Assembly (NCBI RefSeq): GCF_024753245.1
Contig: NZ_JANUGX010000005.1
Coordinates: forward strand, 62,001 to 126,000
DNA: 64,000 nt
Source of the DNA: Massilia norwichensis
GTDB lineage: Bacteria; Pseudomonadota; Gammaproteobacteria; Burkholderiales; Burkholderiaceae_D
Reading direction: 5' to 3'
Each line of letters begins with the position of its first letter. Positions within the stretch are counted from its first letter, which is position 1. The notes under the pieces are model-generated. The model saw only the letters and a program-made list of their open reading frames with translations, had not been told where the DNA came from and did no database searches. This document shows positions 28,852 to 36,396 of the stretch, piece by piece. The translations under genes and the position numbers were made by a program.

Positions 28852-30384
28852 ATGCCCAAAAGAAGAGACTTTCTTCGGATCGCCTCCGGTGTGAGCGTTG
28901 CAGCATGCACCGAGACAGTGTTCCCACGCTTTACGAGGGCCCAAAGCACCGGCGGGCTGAATGTGCATTACATCGATCCAAGCGTCGCCGGTCCGGGTGA
29001 CGGCACGCTTGCGAATCCTTTTCGCTCGTGGACCAGCGTTGCCTGGATGCCTGGGCATACCTACCTGCAAAAACGGGGCACGACGTATTCCGGTGTGTTC
29101 CAGGTGTCTGCCAACGGCACCGAATCCCAACCCATCGTCATCGGGGCCTATTACCGCCCCGACGGCAGCGACGACACGGCAAAACCCAAGCCCATCATCG
29201 TCTTGCCGGGCGCACCCGTGACGCCGGCGAATGGGGCGTCGATCGCCGTTCCCGGCCAGACGCGCGACTTCATCACCTACCGCAATCTGGACATCCGCAA
29301 TCGCGCGCTGCCGGAAGGGAGCGACGTGGCGATCATCTGGCTGGGCAATCACTGCGTTTTCGAAAACAACAACGTGAGCTCGAATTGTTCCGGCGTGTAC
29401 ATGTTCGCGAAAAGCCACGTGACCGTTTCCGGCTGCGTGCTCGATGTCATCAGTAACGGCCCGACTTATGGCAATCAAGGGATTCTGGTTGCCGCCAAAA
29501 CGAGCGCCGACGACATCCGCCTGCTCAATAACACTGTCTACCACCGCGGCGGCGGCACCCGCGAATCGCATGGCATCCGCTGTGAAACCTACGACAGTAC
29601 CGCCTTTTTGACACACCTTGTCATTCGCGGAAACCGCGTTTCTCCACCGCCCGGGGTGACTTACAACCCCAACCGCAACGCAAAGGGCATCTACCTGGTG
29701 CAAGGCGACGCCGCCACGCTGGACAGGAACACCGTGACCGGCATGCTGGTCGGCATCTTCATCAACAGCGGCGACCGCAGCTATGTGGGGAACAATAACT
29801 GCAGCAACAACATGAATTTCGGCATCCACATCAGCGGCCCCGCCAAGTCCTACATCATCGAGGGAAACGTCTGCAATACGAATGGCGGGGACTTCGGGCC
29901 GAACTGGTACGGACGGGGTATCGAGCTGTCCTCGGCGGCTGGCGCGAATGCCGTCTCGGGGCACACGATCCGCTACAACACCTGTCGCTTCAACCGCAAT
30001 TATGGCGGCCCGATGGACAATGGTTCGGAAGGCGTCGGCATCGGCGTGGATGACGGAACCAGCAAGTGTTATATCTATGGCAATATCGTCTCGAACAACG
30101 AGGGCAACGGCATCCAGGTGTACGGCGGTGCCGATCCGGCCAGGTGGCCGGATACAGGGGGGCATTCGATCACCCTCAACCTGATGGACTCGAACTGCAG
30201 CTTTTCCGTCATGAACCGGCGCAGCGGCGGGACCACGCCGAGCTCATTCCAGGCCCACGTCGCGCTGGTGTACGTGTACGGCAGCCGTACCGTCGTCACC
30301 AGGAACCGCTTTTCGGGACGCACCCGCATGGGGGTGTACACTGACGGTACGGACGCGAACTACTCTACCGCGGGCAATTTCTAG
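28852..30384 (+). CDS. Tat-exported right-handed beta-helix protein
   Basis: A secreted protein of 510 residues. The N-terminus KRRDFLRIASGVSVAAC holds the twin-arginine motif RRDFL at residues 4-8, and Tat export usually serves folded or cofactor-containing proteins. The rest has repeated beta-helix-style segments (VSANGTESQPIVIGAYY, NNNVSSNCSGVYMFAKSHVTVSGC, NNNCSNNMNFGIHISG). This resembles pectate-lyase or NosD-like folds that bind or cleave polysaccharide. I cannot assign a substrate. Base composition is lower in GC than the neighbours, so transfer is possible. The final codons overlap the convergent MFS gene by four bases. Confidence 0.8.
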   Translation: MPKRRDFLRIASGVSVAACTETVFPRFTRAQSTGGLNVHYIDPSVAGPGDGTLANPFRSWTSVAWMPGHTYLQKRGTTYSGVFQVSANGTESQPIVIGAYYRPDGSDDTAKPKPIIVLPGAPVTPANGASIAVPGQTRDFITYRNLDIRNRALPEGSDVAIIWLGNHCVFENNNVSSNCSGVYMFAKSHVTVSGCVLDVISNGPTYGNQGILVAAKTSADDIRLLNNTVYHRGGGTRESHGIRCETYDSTAFLTHLVIRGNRVSPPPGVTYNPNRNAKGIYLVQGDAATLDRNTVTGMLVGIFINSGDRSYVGNNNCSNNMNFGIHISGPAKSYIIEGNVCNTNGGDFGPNWYGRGIELSSAAGANAVSGHTIRYNTCRFNRNYGGPMDNGSEGVGIGVDDGTSKCYIYGNIVSNNEGNGIQVYGGADPARWPDTGGHSITLNLMDSNCSFSVMNRRSGGTTPSSFQAHVALVYVYGSRTVVTRNRFSGRTRMGVYTDGTDANYSTAGNF

Positions 30385-31595
30385 GCCCCCTCAGGCGCTG
30401 CCGGCTGCAGCGGCGCCAACCCACGCAAGCGCAGCGCCACCGCCATCGCCACCAGCAGCACCGCCCCCAGCATGCTCACCACCCCGGCCCAGCCGGCCCA
30501 GGCCCAGACGATGCCGGACACCCAGCCCACCACGCTCGAACCCAGGTAGTAGAAGAACAGGTAGATGGCCGAGGCCAGCGCCTGCGGCGGCTGCGCGCGC
30601 CTGCCCACCCAGCTGCTGCACACCGAGTGCGAAGCGAAGAAGCCGAAGGTGAACAGGCCCATGCCGGCGACGATCAGCAGCACCATGTCCGCCAGCGTCA
30701 GGAGTAAACCGCCCAGCATCACCAGCATCACCATCCACAGCACGTTGCGGCGGCCCAGGCGGTCGGCCAGCTTGCCGGCCCAGACCGAGCTGAAGATACC
30801 CAGCAGGTACAGGATCGACAGCGCCCCGACCGCGCTCTGGCGCAGGCCGAAGGGCGGCGCCAGCAGGCGGTAGCCGATGTAGTTGTACATGCTCACAAAT
30901 ACGCCCATCAGCAGGAAGGACAGCGAGAACAGCCAGGGCAGCCCGGCATCGCGCACGTGCCTGGCGGTACCGGTGAACAGCGCGCGCCAGCCGCCCTGCC
31001 CGCCCCGGAAATTGGTTGATGCCGGCAGGCTGCGGTTGAATTCCCAGGCCGCGTACAGCCCCGCCACGCCCATCACGCCGACGGCGATGCGCCAGTCGTA
31101 GAAGTCGCTGATGATGGAGGCCAGCACCCGCCCGGTCATGCCGCCGAAGGCGCTGCCGCCGATGTACAGGCCCATCGAGTGGCCCAGCGAGGGGCCGGCG
31201 ATCTCTTCGCTCAGGTAGGCCATGGCCAGCGCCGGCATCCCGCCCAGCAGCAGGCCGAGCAGCGCGCGCAGCAGGAGCAGCTGGCCGTAGCCCTGGGCGA
31301 AGGCGGCCAGCAGGGTCAGCACGCCGCCGCAGAACATGGAGCCGGCCATCAGCGGCTTCCTGCCGTAGCGCTCGGACAGCACGCTGGAGGCGAGCAGCGA
31401 GACCGCCAGCGTGCCGGTGGCCACGGACAGGGCCAGGCTGCTCTGCGCGGGGGTCAACTGGAAATCGTGGGCCAGCAGCGGCATCAGCGGCTGCACGCAA
31501 TACAGGAGGGCGAAGGTGGAGAAACCGCCGAAGACCATGGCGCGGTTGATGCGGCGGAATTCGGGGCTGCCTGCGGTGATGGGGACGTGGGACAT
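30381..31595 (-). CDS. MFS transporter (YnfM-like)
   Basis: Inner-membrane permease of 404 residues with about 12 helices. Motif A appears as SSVLSERYGRKPL (near residues 72-84) and again as GKLADRLGRRN in the second half. The N-terminus FRRINRAMVFGGFSTFALLY and central YNYIGYRLLAPPFGL match the YnfM/arabinose-efflux-type group. Substrate is unknown. It converges on the beta-helix gene, overlapping stops by four bases. A perfect palindrome separates it from the J-domain operon. Confidence 0.87.
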   Translation of the reverse strand: MSHVPITAGSPEFRRINRAMVFGGFSTFALLYCVQPLMPLLAHDFQLTPAQSSLALSVATGTLAVSLLASSVLSERYGRKPLMAGSMFCGGVLTLLAAFAQGYGQLLLLRALLGLLLGGMPALAMAYLSEEIAGPSLGHSMGLYIGGSAFGGMTGRVLASIISDFYDWRIAVGVMGVAGLYAAWEFNRSLPASTNFRGGQGGWRALFTGTARHVRDAGLPWLFSLSFLLMGVFVSMYNYIGYRLLAPPFGLRQSAVGALSILYLLGIFSSVWAGKLADRLGRRNVLWMVMLVMLGGLLLTLADMVLLIVAGMGLFTFGFFASHSVCSSWVGRRAQPPQALASAIYLFFYYLGSSVVGWVSGIVWAWAGWAGVVSMLGAVLLVAMAVALRLRGLAPLQPAAPEGA

Positions 31596-31643
31596 GGCCA
31601 GTATGATAGCCCCAAAGCAGACAGGAGCTGTCCATACGATGGC

Positions 31644-31702
31644 CGTGGGCTCGGGGAGCCCACCCTACCGTAGGCCGTAGGGTGGGCTCCCCGAGCCCAC
31701 GC
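31644..31702. repeat. perfect 59-base palindrome between MFS gene and J-domain operon
   Basis: CGTGGGCTCGGGGAGCCCAC.. on the left is exactly inverted as ..GTGGGCTCCCCGAGCCCACG on the right around a short centre. It lies 10 bases after the last J-operon gene and upstream of the MFS start. It may act as a terminator of the J operon or as a cruciform or repeat element. A partial related half (GGGCTCCCCGTGCCCACG) occurs at 48326-48343. Confidence 0.85.
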
Positions 31703-31711
31703 ATGCACCGT

Positions 31712-32617
31712 TTACGGATACTCGGCGTCCAGCTCCGAACCCGCAAAGTTCTCCAGCTCGACGAACAGCTGCTTCATCGGCGTGGCGCCGGCGATGTCGC
31801 GCAGGATGTCGCTGTTGCGGTAGATGGCGATACGGTTGGCGATGATGCCGTGGTGCGGCGCCGGGATGTTCTCCAGCAGCGTGGCCCAGCCGCTGTCGAA
31901 GTCGGGCTTGTTCTTGCGCACCGCCTTGACGAAGCGCTCGAACTCCTTGTGGTTGGTGCGCGCGACGATGCGCCCGTCCCCTTCGATGCCGAACACGATC
32001 GCCAGCGCGATCACGCCCTCGGCGTTCAGGTCGGGGTCCTGCACCGCGCCTTCGTAATGATGGCGGCGCAGCCACTGGGCCGCGCGCACGATCGCCTGCA
32101 CGTCCTGGCGCTGCTTGAGCTGGCCCAGGTAGCGTTCGTAGCCCGACCAGGTCTCGCCCGGATCGGCGGTGCAGATGTCGACGAACAGTTCCTTCAGGCG
32201 GCGCTGGGCGTACACCGGGTCGGTGTCGTATTCGCCGACCAGCGTGTCTTCCGGCAGCGCGGCCAGTTCGCGGATCAGGCGGAAGCCCTGCTGGAACACG
32301 AGTTCCGCGCCTTCCGAGATCAGGATCCCGGCCGCGGCCTTGTCGCCGACCTCATCGTCGGTTTCGTCTTCGAGCAGGTATTCCAGGCCCAGCGACATGC
32401 CGCCCACGGTCAGCAGCTGTGCACGCTGGATGCCTTCGGCGGTGCGGTCGTTGGTGAACTTTTCGGCCACCATCGCGGTGATCCCCGCCAGCTCGTCGGC
32501 CAGGCCGGCGGCTTCCTCGGGGGTCGCGCTGTCGGCCAGGTGCCGGATCGCGCGGATCAGGCGCGGCAGCTTCTCGATGACGATTGCCGGGAGCATGGAT
32601 GCAGGTGCCCCGTTCAC
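31712..32617 (-). CDS. acidic protein of unknown function, last gene of J-domain operon
   Basis: A 301-residue soluble, helical, acidic protein I do not recognise. It has no signal peptide or membrane segment. N-terminal LPAIVIEKLPRLIRAIRHLADSATPEE suggests packed helices, and the C-terminal half has YEGAVQDPDLNAEGVIALAIVFGIEGDGRIVAR. Its start overlaps the preceding gene's stop by four bases, so the two are translationally coupled. The palindrome follows the stop. Confidence 0.8.
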   Translation of the reverse strand: MNGAPASMLPAIVIEKLPRLIRAIRHLADSATPEEAAGLADELAGITAMVAEKFTNDRTAEGIQRAQLLTVGGMSLGLEYLLEDETDDEVGDKAAAGILISEGAELVFQQGFRLIRELAALPEDTLVGEYDTDPVYAQRRLKELFVDICTADPGETWSGYERYLGQLKQRQDVQAIVRAAQWLRRHHYEGAVQDPDLNAEGVIALAIVFGIEGDGRIVARTNHKEFERFVKAVRKNKPDFDSGWATLLENIPAPHHGIIANRIAIYRNSDILRDIAGATPMKQLFVELENFAGSELDAEYP

Positions 32618-33399
32618 GAGAAGATGTCCGTGCCCATGCTGCGGCGGGTGCTGCGCTTCGGCGTGCTGCGCACCGACGGCACCTGTTTGCGCAGGCGGTA
32701 CAGCAGTTCGCGCGTGGTCCGGTGCGGGAACTCTTCCGCTTCGTCCTCGTCTTCCGGCAGCTCGACGTCGGCCAGGTCGGCGGTGTTGCGGAACTCGGGG
32801 AAGAGTTCCAGCAGCGAGCGCTGCCAGCCATCCTCGCTGGCGCGCGCCAGGTCGACCGCCAGCGGCACGATGTCGCTGTCGGAGGTGGTGACGATGTTCG
32901 GCTGCGGTCCGCGGCTGTTGATCTCGCCGGCCACTTCGAGGATTTCCTTCGGCGCCAGCGACCAGACGATGGCGAAGGCGGTCGCGCCCCAGTCGGAGCT
33001 CGAGGCTTCGGCCAGCAGCTCGTGGCGGCGGTCTTCGTCGTCGGTCGCGTAGACCACGCCGTGCATGTGGTTGAACAGGTTCTCGGCGATGCGCTCGGGA
33101 TCGTCCTCGATCATGTCGTCGGGCCAGGTGGCGGCCATGTAGGCCAGGCTCTCGGCCCAGGCCTTGGGCGGCACCAGCAGGGTCGCGACCGAGGTCTTGG
33201 CGCCGTCGAAGCCGGCCAGGTGCAGGGCCGTGACCTGCGGCGGCAGGGTCGACAGCACCTCGGCCACGGCATAGTCGCCGTGCTCGTCGGCGGCCTTGGA
33301 CAGGGCCTCCTCGGCGTGCTGCAGGGAGCCGGCCAGCACCAGCTCATTGACCTGGCGGGTCAATGCCGGCAGGTTCGATTTGGTGTCGTCGTCGCTCAT
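32614..33399 (-). CDS. acidic protein of unknown function, third gene of J-domain operon
   Basis: A 261-residue acidic soluble protein with no recognised domain. Residues 1-60 hold Leu-rich helices (LPALTRQVNELVLAGSLQHAEEALSKAADEHGD), perhaps TPR-like. Residues about 215-235 are a Glu/Asp-rich linker, and the end is basic (KQVPSVRSTPKRSTRRSMG). It overlaps both neighbours by four bases at each end, the clearest sign that the products act together. Confidence 0.8.
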   Translation of the reverse strand: MSDDDTKSNLPALTRQVNELVLAGSLQHAEEALSKAADEHGDYAVAEVLSTLPPQVTALHLAGFDGAKTSVATLLVPPKAWAESLAYMAATWPDDMIEDDPERIAENLFNHMHGVVYATDDEDRRHELLAEASSSDWGATAFAIVWSLAPKEILEVAGEINSRGPQPNIVTTSDSDIVPLAVDLARASEDGWQRSLLELFPEFRNTADLADVELPEDEDEAEEFPHRTTRELLYRLRKQVPSVRSTPKRSTRRSMGTDIFS

Positions 33400-33920
33400 T
33401 CGCGCTCACCTCCACGGTCGTCGAACAGCTCGGTGAAGCCGTCGTCGGCGATGCCGGTGCCGTTTTCGTCCAGCTCGTCGTCGTCGCCTTCATCGTCGCG
33501 CGCCAGCTGGTCGAGCGACTGGTCGTCGTCTTCCCAGCGGGCCTGGTTCTTGTACAGGAAAGCGGTGACGATGGCCTGGCGCGCCAGCTCCGGATGGTTC
33601 TCGCAGATGGCGGCGTACATGGCCTTGCCTTCGTCGTCGCCGTCGCAGTTCGCCATCGCGAACACACGCTGCGGATCGTCGCCTTCGTAGTCCATCGCTT
33701 CGCGCACCAGGCCTTTCGGGTCCGTGAAGCGGATGCGGTCGACCAGCGCGAAGGCCATCATGTTGACGTCGTCCAGGCCGTCGCCGTTGGCGTACTCCGA
33801 CACCAGGGCCTGCACCATCATGTCGTAGTTCTTGCGGTTCGGCGGATCGCCCAGGGTGCCTTCGATCTGGCCTTCCAGTTCGCGCGACTGGAAAGCGAAT
33901 TCCGGATGTACTTTTTTCAT
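33396..33920 (-). CDS. acidic protein of unknown function, second gene of J-domain operon
   Basis: A 174-residue protein, strongly acidic in the last 50 residues (DDDQSLDQLARDDEGDDDELDENG..). The first 120 are helical and include ENHPELARQAIVTAFLYKNQARWEDD. No domain is recognised, and no signal or membrane segment is seen. The gene is 27 bases after the J-domain gene and overlaps the next by four bases. Confidence 0.8.
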   Translation of the reverse strand: MKKVHPEFAFQSRELEGQIEGTLGDPPNRKNYDMMVQALVSEYANGDGLDDVNMMAFALVDRIRFTDPKGLVREAMDYEGDDPQRVFAMANCDGDDEGKAMYAAICENHPELARQAIVTAFLYKNQARWEDDDQSLDQLARDDEGDDDELDENGTGIADDGFTELFDDRGGERE

Positions 33921-33947
33921 GGTTGCTTCAATCTTAATGAGGTAAAT

Positions 33948-34238
33948 TCACGCCGGCAGGTTGACGCCATTGAGCGCAAAGACCGAGCGCCACAGTTCGA
34001 AGGCCTCGCCTTCGGCATCGAGGACGATACGGTGGTTGACGCTCTGGTTGTATTCGGCGCGCTTGGCCGGGTCGGACAGGACCTCGTAGGCCTTGGTGAC
34101 GGCCTTGAAGCGCGCCTCCGCACCCGGCGCCTGGTTGCGGTCCGGGTGGTAGCGCATCGCAAGCGAGCGGTAGACTTTCTTGATCTCGTCGTCCGTCGCA
34201 TTCGGCGCGACGCCGAGGATCGCGTATAAATTTTCCAC
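33948..34238 (-). CDS. short J-domain protein
   Basis: A 96-residue co-chaperone of Hsp70 (DnaK) consisting of the J-domain and a short tail. Helices I-IV are visible: [35 protein letters not shown], with the essential HPD at 31-33, and a [22 protein letters not shown] end. There is no Gly/Phe or Cys-rich DnaJ region. The remaining 30 residues ([30 protein letters not shown]) may hold the partner proteins. Start is GTG with a GGAGAG site. It heads a four-gene unit with three unknown acidic proteins, which suggests a dedicated chaperone-client system. Confidence 0.9.
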   Translation of the reverse strand: MENLYAILGVAPNATDDEIKKVYRSLAMRYHPDRNQAPGAEARFKAVTKAYEVLSDPAKRAEYNQSVNHRIVLDAEGEAFELWRSVFALNGVNLPA

Positions 34239-34269
34239 TTGGAACTCTCCGGCTGGTGCCCGAAAAACA

Positions 34270-34284
34270 ATAATCCGAGATTAT
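34270..34284. promoter_or_regulatory. palindromic operator candidate upstream of the J-domain operon
   Basis: ATAATC-CGA-GATTAT is a perfect 6-3-6 inverted repeat, 32 bases upstream of the J-domain start in a 200-base divergent region. It overlaps a GATAAT-like -10 element on the minus strand, so a repressor could occlude RNA polymerase. No regulator gene is adjacent. Confidence 0.4.
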
Positions 34285-34438
34285 CCTATAGAAAGCGCTA
34301 TCGTGACAGGCAGGCCAGAGGCTTGTTGTCCGAGACAATATCCCCAAGTATGCCCAGAGGCCCCCTCGGCAAACCGTGCGCTTGACCACATAGCTACGGT
34401 AAAATGCCTGTCATCTAACCCATCCAGACACGTTTTCA

Positions 34439-36199
34439 ATGAGCATTGATAAGAACTCCGCAGCCGCGGCAGCGCCTGCGCCGTCCTCGAATTTTGTGCG
34501 TGCGATCGTCGAGTCCGACCTTGCGGCGGGCACCCACAAGCGCGAAGGCCTGCCTTCGGTGATCACCCGCTTCCCGCCGGAGCCGAACGGCTACCTGCAC
34601 GTGGGCCACGCCAAATCGATCTGCCTGAACTTCGGCCTGGCACGCGATTACCAGGGCCGCTGCAACCTGCGTTTCGACGACACCAATCCGGAAAAGGAAG
34701 ACCAGGAATACGTCGACACCATCATGGATAGCGTCAAGTGGTTGGGCTTTTCGTGGGAGCAAGGCGGCCAGGAGCACCTGCACTACGCCAGCGACTACTT
34801 CGACCAGCTGTACGAGATGGCCGAGTACCTGATCGAGAAGGGCTACGCCTACGTCGACAGCCAGAGCGCCGAAGACATGTCGCGCAACCGCGGCAATTTC
34901 AGCACGCCGGGCACCAACTCGCCCTTCCGCAACCGTCCGGTCGAGGAATCGCTGCAGATCTTCCGTGACATGAAGGCCGGCAAGTACAAGGACGGCGAGC
35001 ACATCCTGCGCGCCAAGATGAGCGAAGACGCGATGTCCTCGCCGATCATGACCAACCGCGACCCGGCCCTGTACCGCATCCGCCACGCGCATCACCACCG
35101 CACCGGCGACAAGTGGTGCATCTACCCGATGTACGACTACACGCACCCGATTTCGGACGCGCTGGAGAACATCACCCACTCGCTGTGCACGCTCGAGTTC
35201 CAGGACCACCGCCCGTTCTACGACTGGCTGGTCGACACCCTGGCCGACGGCGGCTTCTTCCAGCGTCCGGTGCCGCGCCAGTACGAATTCTCGCGCCTGA
35301 ACCTGACCTATGTGGTGATGTCCAAGCGCAAGCTGCGCGCCCTGGTCGACGAGAAAATCGTCACCGGCTGGGACGACCCGCGCATGCCGACCATCGTCGG
35401 CCTGCGCCGCCGCGGCTACACGCCGGAATCGCTGCAGCTGTTCGCCGAGCGCATCGGCGTGTCCAAGGCCGACGGCTGGATCGACATGAGCACGCTGAAA
35501 GGCGCGCTGCGCGACGACCTCGACCCGAAGGCCCCGCGCGCGATCGCCGTGCTGCGCCCGCTGAAGCTGATCGTCGATAACTTCCCGGAAGGCGAGCTTG
35601 TGGAGTGCAGCGCCCCGGCCCACCCGCATCACCCGGAAATGGGCCAGCGCTCCTTCCCGTTCACGAAGGAACTGTGGATCGAGCAGGAAGACTTCATGGA
35701 AGTGCCGACCAAGGGCTACCACCGCTTCACCCCGCCGACCGCCGACAAGCCGGGCGCGCGCGTGCGCCTGAAGTACGGCTTCGTGGTCGAGTGCACCGGC
35801 TACGACAAGGACGAGAACGGCAACGTCACCGCGGTCCACGTGAACTATTTCGAGGATTCGAAATCGGGCACGCCGGGCGCCGACAACTACAAGGTCAAGG
35901 GCAACATCACCTGGGTCAGCGCTTCGCACGCACTGGAAGCCGAGGTGCGCCTCTACGACCGCCTGTTCAGCGACCCGAACCCGGACGCCGGCGGCAAGGA
36001 CTTCCGGGAAGTGCTGAATCCGAACGCGCTGGAAACCGTGACCGCCTACCTGGAACCGGGCCTCAGGAACGCCGAGCCGGAGCAGCGCTTCCAGTTCGAA
36101 CGCCATGGCTACTTCGTGGCCGACCGCGTGGACTCGCAGCCGGGCAAGCCGGTGTTCAACCGCGTGACGACGCTGAAGGACAGCTGGGGCGCCAAGTAA
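34439..36199 (+). CDS. glnS: glutaminyl-tRNA synthetase
   Basis: Charges tRNA-Gln directly with glutamine. The 586-residue class I enzyme has the HIGH-type motif PPEPNGYLHVGHAKSICLNF near residue 42 and a KMSKS-equivalent VVMSKRKLRALVDE. The anticodon-binding beta barrels fill the C-terminus (GYHRFTPPTADKPGARVRLKYG..). Length is normal. It is divergent from the J-domain operon and ends in a terminator. Confidence 0.97.
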   Translation: MSIDKNSAAAAAPAPSSNFVRAIVESDLAAGTHKREGLPSVITRFPPEPNGYLHVGHAKSICLNFGLARDYQGRCNLRFDDTNPEKEDQEYVDTIMDSVKWLGFSWEQGGQEHLHYASDYFDQLYEMAEYLIEKGYAYVDSQSAEDMSRNRGNFSTPGTNSPFRNRPVEESLQIFRDMKAGKYKDGEHILRAKMSEDAMSSPIMTNRDPALYRIRHAHHHRTGDKWCIYPMYDYTHPISDALENITHSLCTLEFQDHRPFYDWLVDTLADGGFFQRPVPRQYEFSRLNLTYVVMSKRKLRALVDEKIVTGWDDPRMPTIVGLRRRGYTPESLQLFAERIGVSKADGWIDMSTLKGALRDDLDPKAPRAIAVLRPLKLIVDNFPEGELVECSAPAHPHHPEMGQRSFPFTKELWIEQEDFMEVPTKGYHRFTPPTADKPGARVRLKYGFVVECTGYDKDENGNVTAVHVNYFEDSKSGTPGADNYKVKGNITWVSASHALEAEVRLYDRLFSDPNPDAGGKDFREVLNPNALETVTAYLEPGLRNAEPEQRFQFERHGYFVADRVDSQPGKPVFNRVTTLKDSWGAK

Positions 36200-36221
36200 T
36201 ACGGCCCAGCCTTTCGATCGA

Positions 36222-36257
36222 ATCCCGCCCCGGTGCTGCCGCGGCGGGATTTTTTTA
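36222..36257 (+). terminator. rho-independent terminator of glnS
   Basis: TCCCGCC and GGCGGGA form the stem over a Cys-rich-coded 11-13-base loop, followed by a run of eight T. It lies 22 bases after the glnS stop. Confidence 0.85.
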
Positions 36258-36319
36258 TCCACTATCGCCTTCCGAAGTCACCTGACGGTTTTGCTAGGTT
36301 TGATCGCCAATAACATTTC

Positions 36320-36335
36320 GTAGGATTGATCCTAC
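36320..36335. promoter_or_regulatory. inverted repeat in CHASE-kinase leader
   Basis: GTAGGA-TTGA-TCCTAC is a perfect 6-4-6 inverted repeat, 61 bases upstream of the kinase ATG. A further half-like CGGTAGGAG follows at about 36355. It could be a binding site for the cognate regulator or a leader hairpin. Confidence 0.35.
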
Positions 36336-36396
36336 CCCGCGACAAAGCCTCCTGCGGTAGGAGTTGATGCAGCACTTTTCATAAGGAGTCGCGCAG

